A stretch of DNA of 64,000 nt from Eulemur rufifrons (GCF_041146395.1 NC_090989.1:48696501-48760500), one strand, 5' to 3'. Positions 47,641 to 60,597 are shown, numbered from the stretch's first letter. The notes: generated from the sequence alone by a model not told the origin. Program-made: numbers and translations.

Positions 47641-48760
47641 GATGTGAAAAACATATCTTAATATTAAAGTTTATTTTACATTTATTTTTCCTGCTTTGAA
47701 GAAAACACTCTATTTTGTTTTTTTATTATATTGATTAAATTTTTCCTGTTTGTTTTCCCATACCTGTTTGTTAGGATATATGCATTCTATTTTTAATAAC
47801 TCATTTAAATATATAAATTTTAAACTATGTAGCAGAGTTAATATGATACAAATGTAACAAATATATTCACTTACCTTCTAAAAAACATACAAATCTTATA
47901 ACTTAACTCTGACCTCTATTTCATCTTTCCTGTAATATTTTCTACTGTTTTAGTTGTATCTTCTTTCACAAATTCTCCAGATAAAATCATTATAATTACC
48001 ATTAATTTTTGCAGAAAATATAACTTAATGTGTTTACCAAATTGCTAATTGATTTCTTTATCTATTGACTTCCAGTCCAATTTCCCTTTTGAAGCCATAT
48101 TGTAAAAATTTTCTACATCATATGATTTGAGTTTCAAATTTCTCAATTTTTTGGCTAAAGTACTTGATTTCATCTTAATCCTGAATATTTTAGGTGGATA
48201 TATATTTCTGTTGTCAATTATTTCCTTTCACAATGTAAAAAAAATCTCTTGCAGTTCCTGTTGAAACACACTGTTCCCTACCTGATTGCTTTAATTTGCA
48301 GATAAGTTTTTCTTCACTGGTTGATAAAAATTATCTCCCTTTGAAAAATCCAACAGTTAAATTTTGATCCAATTTTTTTTTAATGTTCAAGCTTCATTTG
48401 AGTTCGTTTTCTAAAACACTCACACTTTCTAGCTAATGAATTATTTTTTAAGGCTAAGTCTAATATGTGAACACTTTAGTTGATTTCTTAACATCAATGA
48501 ATATATATTTTATTTCAGAAATTATATATTTTGTCACTTCCTGCTTATACTTTCTATAGCATCTTTATATATTTTTTGTTTTCCCTTGTTAATCTCTTTA
48601 ATCATTTTAAAATAATTATGGTTTCTTTTAAATTGTTCTAGTATTTTATTTCCTTAGAGTTTGTTGTCCTCTACTTTGTTTTGCTGCACTGTTACGATTT
48701 TTTATATTTTTATAGTGAAATTATTTGGAACGGAAATATTTTTACAAAGAGAATATTTTT
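47641..48760 (-). repeat. Old L1 remnant, antisense, part 5
   Basis: T-rich. It has 'catttattttt..tgctttgaagaaaac', 'ttggtaaagtacttgattt'-like blocks, and 'gttttgctgcactgttacgatt' near the end. It resembles the same L1M/HAL1-like region as 5761-6288. Assignment is weaker than for parts 1-4. Confidence 0.45.
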
Positions 48761-49504
48761 CTCATAGGAATCCTGTGCCTCCTAATTTATGGGAATAAAA
48801 GGCTATGATTAGGTTAAGCCAAAATTGTACATTAATTCAATGGTGTGTGTTTCCAGAACATATATGTAATAATAAAGCAGTTTTCTAAAATCTGTGCTTG
48901 GGGTGAGTGTGTGTGTATGTGTTTTCTTATTAGAGAAAGCCTTTTTGTCACTTGAGTCACATGGAAAAAGAAAAAAAAATTAATTCAAGAAACAGAAAAC
49001 AAAACCAAACACACACAAACACAAAAAGCTGTATTCTTTCTGTCTTCAAGAACCAGTTTACATACCCCCTGTAATTCTCTGGGTGTGCATTCTTTCAAGG
49101 TGTGGACTCCATATAATGTTCTGAATTTCATTTTGCTTAGCATCCTGTCTTTTTGTGTGTATTACCATCCAAATTTTAGTCTAGGGCACATTTTGGGATA
49201 AATGTGCTTCCCTTATCAACATACCGCCCACATCACAAGAACTCTAATATTTCCCAAGTTTTTAGTGTGCTTTGGATTTCTGAGAGCTTTTGATTTAATT
49301 TTGTTTCTCATAACCATATTTGGAATTTCAGCAATCGTTCCATTCATATGTAATTTCTATGTGTATGTAGTGCAAAGGTACCAAGTTGACTCAGCTTGTA
49401 ATGTTCTGAAAATGAAAGTCTCAATATGTACTTGAAATTTGCGTGTTAACTCCAGCTCAGAATCTGTGTCCACTGTATTTTTCTTCCAGCTGCTGACATT
49501 CTGG
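48761..49504. other. Non-coding DNA
   Basis: A short TG run at about 48906-48920 and an A/CA-rich patch at 48965-49030. No gene or repeat family recognised. Confidence 0.5.
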
Positions 49505-49915
49505 TCAGCACTTATCTTTCATCTTTTTTATAGTAGCCATTCTAACAGGTGTGAGGTGATATCTCACTGTAGTTATAATTTGCATTTCTTTGATGGTTGG
49601 TAATATTGATTTTTTTTCATTTACCTGTTGGTCATTTGTACGTCTTCTTTTGATTCTAGTCAGGTCAATTGTCCATTTTTAAATTAGGCTATTTTTCTTC
49701 TTGCTATTGAGTTGTATGAGTTCCTTATAGATTTTGGATATTAATCCTTTATCAGATTATGGGTTTGCAAACATTTTCTCCCATTTTGTAGGTTGTCTCT
49801 TCACTATGTAGGTTTTTTTCCTTGGCTGTGTAGCAGAAGCTTTGTAGCTTGAAGTAATACCATTTTTCTATTTTCACTTTTGTTGCCTGTGTTTTGGGAA
49901 TCTACTGAGTTTTTC
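49505..49915 (-). repeat. L1 ORF2 fragment, antisense
   Basis: 'agccattctaacaggtgtgaggtgatatctcactgtag', 'tttgcatttctttgatggttggtaat', 'gagttccttatagattttggatattaatcctttatcagat' and 'tctcccattttgtaggttgtctcttcac' are the antisense ORF2 3' region in order. Better preserved than the L1 at 41340-48760, so a separate, younger fragment. Confidence 0.88.
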
Positions 49916-50645
49916 TTTTTCACCTAAAATTAATTTAAGTCTCTCATACTTAGAAGTCAAATCTTTCACTTGACTCATTTGTCTTTTTTATTCATTTTTC
50001 TTCAGTTCATGCACAATTTTTTCTCCTTCATTATTTTTTATAATTTACTTTAATCCTCAGTAGTATAAGCCAATGTGTTGTCTATTGAATAGTATTAATT
50101 ACACATTTCTACTTCATATATATGTTTATATATATATTCATTGTATTGCTATACAAACATGGCATTGTCATGTTCGCTGTTTGTTTCCAAGTGTATGTTA
50201 TCTCTCCCAGTTACAATTTTCATTTCCTTATAGAAAAGGACTTTTTATTTTGTTTTTGTTTCTTATGAATCCTACTCAATAAAGTGCTAGGTAATTATAA
50301 AATGCTTAAAAATACTTCTAAGTACTTGTCAATTAATCTATTTGATGATTTAGTATTTGTTTGGAGGAGGTAAATGCTTAAATGATACCTTGCTAGTTTA
50401 AAGAAGTTTATAATCTCACACCAATGATTTTTCTATAGTTTAAATGTTGCTTCAAAGACTAGGCATTGATATTAAAGTTAATATCATCACATTATCTATT
50501 AGTAACACGATAGGGATGGTCCTAAACCACCATGACTTCGATTGGTGATGGAGAGATTCATTTAAATTAATATAATTGAGTTCTATATGTGAATGCAAAT
50601 ATATGTGGATATATCTTATATGTGACCATATACACATATGTGTAT
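49916..50645. other. Non-coding AT-rich DNA
   Basis: An alternating TA/TG-rich patch at 50575-50655 has dyad symmetry ('catatacacatatgtgtatatg'). No gene recognised. Confidence 0.5.
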
Positions 50646-50649
50646 ATGT

Positions 50650-51830
50650 ATATGCAGTCCTGTACCTCATGCTGATGTTTCAGTCAATGATGGACTGCTT
50701 ATATGACAGTGGTCCCATAAGATTATAATGGAGCTGAAAAATTCTTATTACCTAGTGGCATCATAGTCACCTTAACAACATAGTGAAATGCATTACTTAC
50801 ATGTTTGTGGTGATGGTGGGGGTGTAAAAAAACCTATTGCACTGCTAGTGCATAAATGTATAGTGCATACAATTATGTGTAATACATAATACTTGATAAT
50901 GTTAATAACCACTATGTTGCTGGTTCATGAATTTACTATTCTATATTTATTATTGTTATTTTAGCATGTATTACTTCTACTTAAAAAAAAAAAGTTAACT
51001 GTAAAATAGCCTCAGGCAGGTCCTTCAGGAAGTGTTACAGAAGAAGACACTGTTACCATAGGAGATGACAACGCCATGCATGTTATTTCCTTTGACGACC
51101 TTCCAGTGGGACAAAATGTGGAGGTGGAAAATTGTGACATTGATGATTCTGACCGAGGCTAATGTGTGTGTTTATGTCTTAGCTTTTAGCAAAAAATCTT
51201 AAAAAGTAAAAAAAAAAATTAAATGGAAAAAACCTTATAGAATAAGGATATAAAAATGAAAATATCTTTGTACAGTTGTACAATGTGTTTGTGTTTTAAG
51301 CTGTTATTACAAGACTCAAAAAGTTAAAATAAAAGTTTATAAATAAAACATTACAGTAAGTTAAGATTAATTTATTATTAAATATAATTTTTTAATAAAT
51401 CGAGTATAGTTTGATTGTACAGTTTCATAAAGTCTACAGTAATGTACAGCAATGTCCCAGGCCTTCATATTTACTCACCAGTCACTCCCTGACTCACCCA
51501 GGGCAACTTCTAGTCCTGCAAGCTTCATTCCTGGTAAGTGTCTTATTCAGGTGTACAATTTTTTTTATCTTTTATGCTGTATTGTGCTATACATTTTCTA
51601 TGTTTAGATACACAAATGCTTACCTTTGTATTACAGTTGCCTAAAGCATTCAGTACAGTAACATGCTATACAGGTTCTTAGCCCAGAAGCAATAAACTAT
51701 ACCACGCAGCCTAGATGTTTAGTAGGCTACAACATCTTTGTGTAAGTACACTCTATGATGTCAGCACAATGAAGAAATCACCTAACAATGTGTTTCTCAG
51801 AATATCTCGAGATATGCGATGGGGAAATAT
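50650..51830 (+). mobile_element. TcMar-Tigger transposon fragment
   Basis: 'agtcaatgatggactgcttatatgacagtggtcccataagattataatggagctgaaaaattc' is the Tigger-type left part. The right part is 'gtacagtaacatgctatacaggttcttag', 'gtaagtacactctatgatgtcagcacaatgaagaaatc' and 'gtgtttctcagaatat'. The middle holds the transposase C-terminus and 3' UTR. An internally shortened relative of the human Tigger family; the outermost terminal repeats are decayed. Confidence 0.85.
51010..51162 (+). pseudogene. Tigger transposase C-terminal tail (fragment)
   Basis: An in-frame stretch of about 50 codons ends at a natural stop (51160-51162). It reads QAGPSGSVTEEDTVTIGDDN, then DDLPVGQNVEVENCDIDDSD. This acidic tail is typical of the C-terminal end of Tigger/pogo transposases, after the catalytic DDE core. 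The catalytic core is absent from this copy, because the sequence just upstream is the Tigger non-coding left part. It is a non-autonomous deletion derivative, not a gene. Confidence 0.65.
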
Positions 51831-53244
51831 ATATGTTCCACATCTTCAAAACACGCTACAGAACTAAATTAGCTTTTTGTACATTGCTATCCTAAGAATC
51901 ACCTAAGTAACATCCTTCAGCTCATACTTCTGGCATCACTCATTCAATTTATAACAAAAACTGGATTAGAAGAAAAATAAGAATATATTGTAATAGAGAG
52001 GAAAGAGCTATTTACTGAGAATGAACTTTTTTCTCACAGTTTATGTGTGTACAAGTATAATTTTCTATTCAGTATAAAAAACTATGGTCTCTTTTGGAGA
52101 TATTTAATAGTAGATCAAACCCACGTTTTACTTTCTATCCTGTCAAGTGAGCTGTATTATGAATTAATCACATTAGAATATCTATGATGTTCCTGAAGTA
52201 GGTAAATTTATGTATTTATCTTTGCTCTTTTAAGATCCCTGTATGCCTTTATTTATCATTCTCTTATTACTGTTAGTGATATGATCACTCCATTTTCAAA
52301 ATAACTGAACAAATTCCTGACACTTGAAACCACAGGAATCAGAAAAAGAATAATCTGAAAGTACAAATGTATTATAGAATGTGTTCCACTTAGTTAATTT
52401 CCCTGTAATAATTTGTATTGTGTTAGTAAAATACATAGATGAATTTACCTCTATTTTTCCAGCAGAAGTAAGAATAAGAAAAAAATACGTTAAAAAAAGG
52501 AAAGAAAATGATTCCCGTTTTATTCATGAGTTCTAGTCACATTGTTTCTGGAATGTCAAACAAACTTAAAAGACATAAACACCATATGAACAATACACAC
52601 TTTATAATTTAACACCTGTCTCCCATGAATAGGCTATGGCATTTTCATGCTTATGTGTTAATGCAATACATTGCCTTTTCTGCTACTATCGTGGAATATC
52701 TGGAATGGAGTTATGTATATTTTTAAGTTCACTATGGAATGCCTGCTCTTAGGTTCCGTATGCATTTTTCCCAATCAGGCTCATTTCACCTTGCATGCTT
52801 TCAGAATTATAAATGTCACTGCATTGTTGTTTAAATGTGACTACAATGCTAAAGGAAGGGAATTGTAGGCCAACAGAGATAAAGAAGATTTAGCTTCTAG
52901 CTAATATTTTTAGGAGAATATTTATAAGCAACTAACAATATTATCAGTACAATGTGCTTACATGTTGCCAATAAAAGTAATGGAAGGTGGGGATAACAAA
53001 ATATTGTACTGTACTATGGATTAGTAATACAGAGGATATCATCCCTCAAATCAGCTAAGAATGTAGCCAGAATTATGCATCAAGTTGCAATACAAAAACT
53101 ACTTTGCCTTTCCTGTTTCATATGCTCTTTAGGTTTGTGCAGCCCTAAATACAAAAGGTTGTGTTTGGATTTTCATACCAGATTTCAGAGACTGACGGGG
53201 GAAGCATAGAACAAATGTTTCAGAATTAGATGTAATCCCTTTAA
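51831..53244. other. Non-coding AT-rich DNA
   Basis: No repeat or gene recognised. Confidence 0.55.
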
Positions 53245-53400
53245 GCCTTCATACACTTTGTGATCTTAGAAAATTTACCGGAAATTGTGAAGCCTCAGTT
53301 TCACCTGTGAAATGAGAATAATAATGAGAATAACTTCCAGATTACTATGGCAATATATGTTCACATTGCTTGGTAAACTGAGTTTCAATAAAAATGCCAG
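53245..53400 (+). repeat. MIR SINE fragment, sense
   Basis: 'tttgtgatcttagaaaatttacc', 'aagcctcagtttcacctgtgaaatgagaataataatgagaataacttcc' are the MIR core and 3' blocks. Confidence 0.75.
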
Positions 53401-53414
53401 AGATATTTAGGTAG

Positions 53415-53640
53415 TGCTGCAAAGTTCTTTATACTAATCACACTACATCAATTCATCCTTAGAACAACTCCATAAGGAAAGTACTATTATCATCTTCATT
53501 TCACAGAAATGAAAATAGAGGCATAAAGAAATTAAAAGATTTGGCCGAGGTCACACTAGTTATGGAGTAACCAAGAGTTGTCCCAAGCAGCCTGACTTTG
53601 CATTCTTATCTGTTTTACTACACTGCCTCTCAAGTAAATG
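53415..53640 (-). repeat. MIR SINE, antisense
   Basis: 'ttcatccttagaacaactccataaggaaagtactattatcatcttcatttcacagaaatgaaaatagaggc', 'ttggccgaggtcacactagt' and 'actacactgcctct' at the end. Together with the previous entry it forms a head-to-head MIR pair. Confidence 0.85.
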
Positions 53641-54057
53641 TGCCTTTTAGATGACAATCATCTCATCATCTCTCACCGAACTTTCTGCAAACATTCTTTG
53701 GTGGCCCTTGAGGAATGGCCTCTAGATGTGCTAGTACATCAATTTAGTATTGCCTCCTATTCTGCAGAGGCTTTTCCTGAAAGGAAAGTTAGAGATAACA
53801 TGTACTTACCTACCTCCCAACTTTGTCTCAGATTAATCTTGAATGTTGACGTTGGGGAGCTCATGTTTAGAAAACAAAGGGAAAAGGTAAATGGTGTGGA
53901 ACAGCAATGGAATAGGCACTCAGACATAAAGTTTCAGGGCAAATCACTTTCTCATACTCCTATATTCTTGCTCCATTCTGGAATAAATCCTTCTAAATTT
54001 AAGAACATTTTCTTTACCCTTGGGAAACATCTTTCATTTTTCCCTGGGTTTGTTTGA
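53638..54057 (+). other. 139-codon open frame, unrecognised
   Basis: The longest open frame outside recognised repeats. It begins inside the last bases of a MIR. The composition is not low-complexity, but there is no signal peptide, no domain I recognise and no clear Kozak context. With stops expected often in AT-rich DNA it is mildly unusual; chance is still the likeliest reading. Confidence 0.15.
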
Positions 54058-56490
54058 TACTTTTTAATGTCCTTTCTGCTTTTCTCAACAATAAATGTGT
54101 CTCATGTCTGCGAACCACGTATTCCAAGTTCTTAGGTTTCAGCACTGATTTCTTTGATTATGTTAATTCACGAATAATCTTTTCCATCTCTGTCTTCTTC
54201 TTTATGATTATAGTCATACAATAATTCACAATTTAATGATTCTCTAATGACTTGTTCTATAGGTAAACACTAATCTCTGCAAGTCCCTCATATGCCATGC
54301 ATAAAAATAGATACATCAAAGATTTTCAATAAATGTGTTGTTGATGAAACAATGGCTATATCTTAGAAAATAAACTTGCTTCTCCTTAAATAAAGGCAGG
54401 GAGACATAAAATAGGATTTAGTGAAATGGTAAAAAAGAGAAAGGAAGGGAACAAAAGTCCAGTTGTTCCAAACGTGTCAATGAAAGATGTTTTAAGACTG
54501 CAAAAAGGACAGAAAGTCAAAAGTGAAAGCTGTCTTAACACCAGTGATCTTTTCCACTAACTATAAAATATAAGACCATTTTCTTTCTCTGCAAAAAATT
54601 GGGGTGAATCTTGGACACATTCCCTCTCCACCTAGAAAGCTGTTGACATTCAAACCCCAGTATTTATTTTGTTTCAATTTTACAAAAGAAATAGGACATT
54701 TTAAAGTATAATTTACTTGTGATTCCCCACACATTATAATAGCATTTACTTTACTCATTTCTAACAGATTCCAAAAATTTAATTAGTTCTCTGAAATGCA
54801 GTTATATTAGTGCTGAGAATAATCTGTCATTTTATTACACAAAAAGTAAATATATATCATCTCTTCATGAAAATATGTATTTCTGTAGATTATGATTTTT
54901 TTTTACTAATTCTGTGTCCTCAGATTTGAAATCATAGACTCACACTGTTTTTCCTCAGCCTCTACCTACCATCTACAAATTTCAGAATCAATCTAACTCA
55001 ACCATCCTTGTTTGCCTACCTTATGAGATTCCCTTTGCACCTTTACATACCTGTTTCTACTGTTGCTCACTATAAAAATCACAGCCAAAGACAACCTGCA
55101 ACAATTGCGTCTTGGTTTTACTTATTGTATGGAAAATATCAAGTTAACCTTTTTCCTTGAGATTATTCTTGACTGCTTTTACTCTGCTATGCTCCACTCA
55201 TAGCTCTGGTGTTCTAATTGAAACTTGCGCTGAGTTTTTGTTCTCCGAGGTCTTGGCTCAGTACTCAGTTGTATTCCTTTGTCAATCATTTGCTATCCAT
55301 GATTACCAAACTCGATTTATTCTAAGGGCAAGTTAAATCTGGATCTATTAGTTTGAGTGCTACATACACGACCTAATATTGAACAAATCTGTACTTTCTA
55401 ATACCTTTGTTAACACAGCAAAATGTAGAAGAATATAAGTAACCTAAAGGTAAATCTTATATAATGTGCAATGCTATTGCTATCATACTTGTTTAGGAAA
55501 AAATGTGGCTGTCTCCTAAGACACGTCCAAATGATTGTGAAGGCAGAGAACTATTGGTAGCTTCCTATGTCTAGCAAGGAAAGTGTGGATTCCTGATGCT
55601 TTCTGGAATCATTGTTTACATTTCACTCAATACCATTTTTGTCTCCTGGGTTACTCCTGGATTATCACTGAAATTGTTATCAGTATTATGAATTCTTATT
55701 GATAATGTTCATAGAATTGTCAATGAAATTTTAACATATAATAAAATTCAGATTTGGAGAACTTGAGTAGGATTTTATCTATTCTTATGAATTCAAAGAT
55801 CCATGACATGAAGTGATTTATAATTTAGTTGAAGCAGAATTTAGATTTCAAGAACTGAAAATACTAGTAAATAATCTCAGTTGGCCACTAGCACCTTCAC
55901 TGCAAAATCACTTTTGTGCTCCTCTTTATTGGGCATATATGTTTTGGAACCAAATCATTAAGAACAGAGGTATCTGCAGAAATTCAGTCATGCTACAGGA
56001 TCCATTGAGACTCATTTCAGACTCTGCAGAATTTTAGAAAGACATATTTTAAAATTTCTGTAAGTATAGGTAAATTACTAATTTTTGCATACTATCAATG
56101 TGCAGAGGTTTTTATAATCAGCTTCAGGTGATGAACTCCATTTATGGAAAGTTCATATATTAGATTCTCTGAAGGCATGTGCTGAAATATTAACTTATGT
56201 GGAATTTTAGGTAATTATAACATTCCTGAGATTAATACAATTCTGTGTATATTGGTGTCTTTGTTTCATAACAAAGAACTGTTTGCAATTACTAATTAAG
56301 TTTTGGGTTGCTTAAAATGTTAAATATTGTATTTAATGGGTCTACTTTGCCTTAAAAAGAAAACAATATAATATAAAAACAATTTTAAAGATAACAGAAG
56401 CAGTTAGTGATCACAAGAAATATAAATTATGGAGTAAACACCCGAGAAGCTGAGTGGGAAATTTAAATAAAAATTAAGGCAAAATTTATT
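54058..56490. other. Non-coding DNA
   Basis: A possible short L2 end at 54290-54350 ('tttcaataaatgtgttgttgatga'). Otherwise nothing recognised. Confidence 0.5.
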
Positions 56491-56494
56491 TCCT

Positions 56495-56509
56495 GGCAGC
56501 AGAGGGAGC
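56495..56509 (+). promoter_or_regulatory. Candidate CTCF-like site
   Basis: GGCAGCAGAGGGAGC agrees with the CTCF core (CCASYAGRKGGCRS) at about 12 of 14 positions. It lies in AT-rich unique DNA. A single motif match is weak evidence for binding. Confidence 0.25.
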
Positions 56510-58237
56510 TCTATTATCTCTTGCAAGTACCCTGTGGAGTGGCATTACACGCAAAATTAATAATGCTTTGTGGACAATTCAATCTGCTTGTTTAATAAAT
56601 CCTGTTTCCTAATGCAATCTAAAAGATACAAGTAAGTAGCAAAATTAGAAGTGCTATACATGATTGCATGTGAAATAGTATAATAATGATAGTATAAGCA
56701 TGTTTTTGCAATTTGGATTTGCATGGAATCAGCAAATAGATCACCTTAAGTAATACTTTCATCTACATTGGTATCTTTGGAAACAAAATTAAAGTATTTT
56801 AATTTGACAGAGATGTGTCTCATATTTGGTAGGTATTTTTTCAAGTGGTATAAAGTGGAAAATTATTGACAGGAAAGGTTGTAGGTGTTCTCTCTTTGCC
56901 AAGCTCTTCAAAAATTTTCATATTTGAATTCTTGATATCAAGGTGAACTCTTTTGAATTACATTGGTTTATACATTGGGTATGGTCATATAAATGAAAGG
57001 CAATTTATATGTAACATAATTTTTCACAGAAGCAAAACAAAATAGTTTGCAACTTGTCTCTAACTAAATAATAAGTATTTTCTGTCAAAAAGGTTTTGTT
57101 CTGATTATTGATGTTATGTATAGTTTATTGTTTTTATTACTATTATTATAATTCACTTTATATGCTTATAAATACTGGTCTAATTCTACACATAGACAGG
57201 ACTCAACGATCTGAGCCATTGTGTTCAGAGACATGGCACAAAAATGGGATAGGAAAAAAAAAAGAAAAAGTTAGATAGCATTTCAGGTTTGACAAAGCTG
57301 GAAATATACCTGTTGCTACAAGACTGGCATAAATAAAAATAAAACTAAAATAAAAGACAGCAAGCAAATTCAAGACACTATATAATTTCAAGCTGAATTA
57401 CATTTACACTATTATTTCAATGAAATTTTAGTGAGTTCTCATTGTCTTTCAGTGTGGTTGGTAGACAGTGGGATTAGATATTGAGTGGACTCTTCTTTTA
57501 TGAAGACTTACAGAACTGAGACAGAAGGATAAATACATTTTGATGTCAATGGGCGTACATAATGCTATGTGAGGAAATATGCAGGATTCCTAATTCACAT
57601 GTGGACCTAACTCCCTAAACTTTGAAGTCTGTGGAAGCCTTGACCTTTGGAAGATCATCCTTGCAGCTAGGAATAGAGCAAGTCTGTCCCACTTGAATAC
57701 ATAAATTCTATTTCCTCTGCTTTTGCCCCTTATAAATAACTTTACCGTGTATTCTAAGAAACATGCACTTAAAGGGGTTTATTCCAAAGGCATCTGTCCC
57801 TAGTCTCTAGTTTAACACAGCCTGAAAGAAGGTAAAGAAGAGAGTTATTCAGGTTCATATCTATCATCATTTATTGTCATCCAACTTTAGTAGAATATTT
57901 TCAGAATAGTGGATTCCACCTTGAAGAACTGCACAAAGTGACCTATAAATATTGTTCAACAAATAAGACCTCAGTGAACTTTCTTTTCCTTCCTTTTTCC
58001 TTTCCTTTCTCTAATCCTTCTTGTTGTTCTTACATGCATTTGGCATTTTCTTTGTATTTACTAAGTACCAGGTTATTTTGCTAATTATTAGAGATTCATT
58101 TAATTACTGAAACATGGTATCTTCCCTTGAAGAAAGGTCAACTCAGGAAAAATGTCTTGTTAGGAGGAACCTAATGTCAATCCCACCACCTTTGGTGTTT
58201 GTTTTGCTCCATTCTTTTCTTTTTGAGACACACATGC
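56510..58237. other. Non-coding AT-rich DNA
   Basis: A CCTTT-type pyrimidine tract at 57980-58020. No gene or repeat family recognised. Confidence 0.5.
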
Positions 58238-58247
58238 GCACGTACCT

Positions 58248-58272
58248 ACACACACACACACACACACACACC
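58248..58272 (+). repeat. CA dinucleotide microsatellite
   Basis: About 12 CA units. The frames crossing it on both strands (58114-58374, 58143-58364) are chance. Confidence 0.95.
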
Positions 58273-58552
58273 CAGGATTCTGTTTCATTTATGCTGTCCT
58301 GGGCTTCCCACACCCCCTCCTTAAATACGAAGAAAACAGGCCAAGGAGTGGAAAATGTATTCATTTTTAACTAATTCCTAATGTTAGCATAAATGATTTA
58401 TAATATCACTTTTATTGGCCTTGACCTGTCTTTCTTTTTAGGTTCATTTCATAGCAATTTTTCCACAGAACATAAGGTCTGTCAGTGAATTTGAAGGTTA
58501 CCCCTTTAACTAACTGAGAGGAAATAGTCTGTCTCTAAAATATATAGTTTGC
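58273..58552. other. Non-coding DNA
   Basis: Nothing recognised. Confidence 0.5.
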
Positions 58553-59607
58553 TAACAAACTCTTGGAAAAAGAATCCTTATTCAATAACTGGTGTTGGGA
58601 AAACTGGATAGGTACATGTAGGAGGCTGCAACAGGACCCACACCTTTCACCTCTCACAAAAATCAAACCATGATGGATAACAGACTTAAATTTTAGGTGT
58701 GAAACCATTAGAATTCTAGAAGAAAATGTGGGAAAGACTCTTATAGACATTTGCCTAGGCAAAGAATTTATGAAGAAGACCCCAAAGGTAATCACAACAA
58801 CAACAAAAATAAATAAATGGGACCTGATTAAATTAAAAAGCTTCTGCACAGCCAAAGAAACAGTCATGAGAGCAAACAGACAACCTACAGAATGGGAAAA
58901 AATTTTCGCATGCTACACATCCGATAAATGGCTGATAACTAGAATCTATTTAGAACTCAGGAAAATCAGCAAGAAAAAATCAAACAACCCTATCAAAAAG
59001 TGGGCAAAGGACATGAATAGAAAATTTTCAAAAGAAGATTAGAATGGCCAACAAACATGAAAAAATGCTCAGCATCTCTAATCATCAGGGAAATGCAAAT
59101 CAAAACCACAATGAGATATCACTTAACTCCAGTGAGAATGCCCTTTATCAAAAAGTCCCATAACAATAAATGTTGGCATGGATGAGGAGAGACAGGAACA
59201 CTCATATACTGCTAGTGGGACTGCCAACTAGTGCAACCTCTGTGGAAAGCAATATGGAGATACCTTAAACAGATTCAAGTAGACCTACCATTCGATCCAG
59301 CAATCCCATTATTGGGCATCTACCCAAAAGAACAAACGTCATTCTATAAAAAGATATCTGCACCCGAATGTTTATAGCAGCACAATTCACAATAGCAAAG
59401 ATGTGGAAACAACCCAAGTGCCCATCAATACATGAGTGGATTAGTAAAATGTGGTATATGTATACCATGGAGTATTACTTAGCTATACAAAATAATGGTG
59501 ATATAGAATCTCTTATGTTCTCCTGGACAGAGTTGGAACCCATTCTACTAAGTGAAGTATCCCAAGAATGGAAAAATAAGCACCACATGTACTCACCATC
59601 AAATTAG
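58553..59607 (+). pseudogene. L1 ORF2p C-terminal third (frameshifted)
   Basis: Visible ORF2p segments in order: [40 protein letters not shown], then [15 protein letters not shown] up to a frame break at 59042. The [10 protein letters not shown] and CWHG-type Cys segment lies in another frame. The end is [20 protein letters not shown] and then [20 protein letters not shown], closing at WKNKHHMYSPSN-stop. At least two frame breaks separate these blocks. The RT and endonuclease domains are missing by truncation, so it is non-functional. Confidence 0.85.
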
Positions 59608-59848
59608 TTTCATTGATCATCACCTAAGAGCACATTTGGGAATAAACTAATCGGGTGTTGGGCAGATGTGGGGGGAGGGGAGGGGATGGGTGTAGACCTA
59701 CATAATGAGTGCCATGCACACTGTCTGGGACTGTCTAGGAAATGGACACTCTTGAAGCTTTGACTTGGGGGGCTGGGAGAGCAAGGGCAATATATGTAAC
59801 CTAAACTTTTGTTCCCCCATAATATGCTGAAATAAAAAAAAAAATAAT
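58553..59848 (+). mobile_element. Young L1, 5'-truncated, sense, about 1.3 kb
   Basis: The longest young L1 piece here on the plus strand. It starts within ORF2 ('aaaaagaatccttattcaataac'), runs through the ORF2 stop at about 59607 and the lemur-type 3' UTR ('gatcatcacctaagagcacatttggg', 'gggtgttgggcagatg', 'ggcaatatatgtaacctaaac', 'cccataatatgctgaaataaaa') to a poly(A) at 59836-59846. No clear target duplication found. Used here as the reference for the twin-primed copies. Confidence 0.92.
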
Positions 59849-60597
59849 GGCTATATCCAATGCTCTCTATTGTGCATAGTAAACAGGCATGCTAGTCTCA
59901 AATCACTGTGCTCTTTTTACCTTTTCCCTGACCAATGGAATTCAGTCTCTGTTCTCTTTAATACTCAGGTGAGTCAATTCTTAGCATAAGATTGAAATGA
60001 CTGTTTCAAACTCTCCCCTATTTTTCTTCATCTACCTCCTAGTTATCCATCTGTACTGGTGTCTTTTGAGGAATTCTTTCTCTTTCATCCCTAGAACAAT
60101 TTACCTCACTTGTTCAAAAAGGCTATCTAGCTACCTATGAATCTTTTTAATATTAATAACACTTTTTATTTGTAATAAATTTTCTTTATAGGGAAAAAAT
60201 AATTAACAATTCAACAAAATTATCAGCTTTAGATAGTGATGCCTCTGTTATGTCCACAGAAGTGTCTCACTAAGGCAACAGCTACAGAAGTCTTTAAATG
60301 GAATGCCCATTGTGTTTATTTAAATTTATCTCTTCCTGTACTGTATTATAATTGATATTATTATTTGTATAGAACAAAATATAGCTCTTAAGAAATTGAT
60401 GAGGACAGTTGTGTTAAAAGATACAAATAAAATACCTCTTATAAGTATAATATTTTCTTATCTAGAATGGAGCTTTCCTTAGACAATATGCCTCCCCCCA
60501 AAACAGTGAGGAGGATGTCTTAGTTCAAGTCAAGGTTTATGAAATTTCTCACACCGAACTACAAATATAATACTCTAGAAGGGATTTTATCAAATGG
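59849..60597. other. Non-coding AT-rich DNA
   Basis: Nothing recognised. Confidence 0.5.

Noticed and set aside
58143..58374. Frames crossing the CA repeat on both strands
   Set aside because: A dinucleotide repeat without stops creates HTHT or VCVC runs; not coding.
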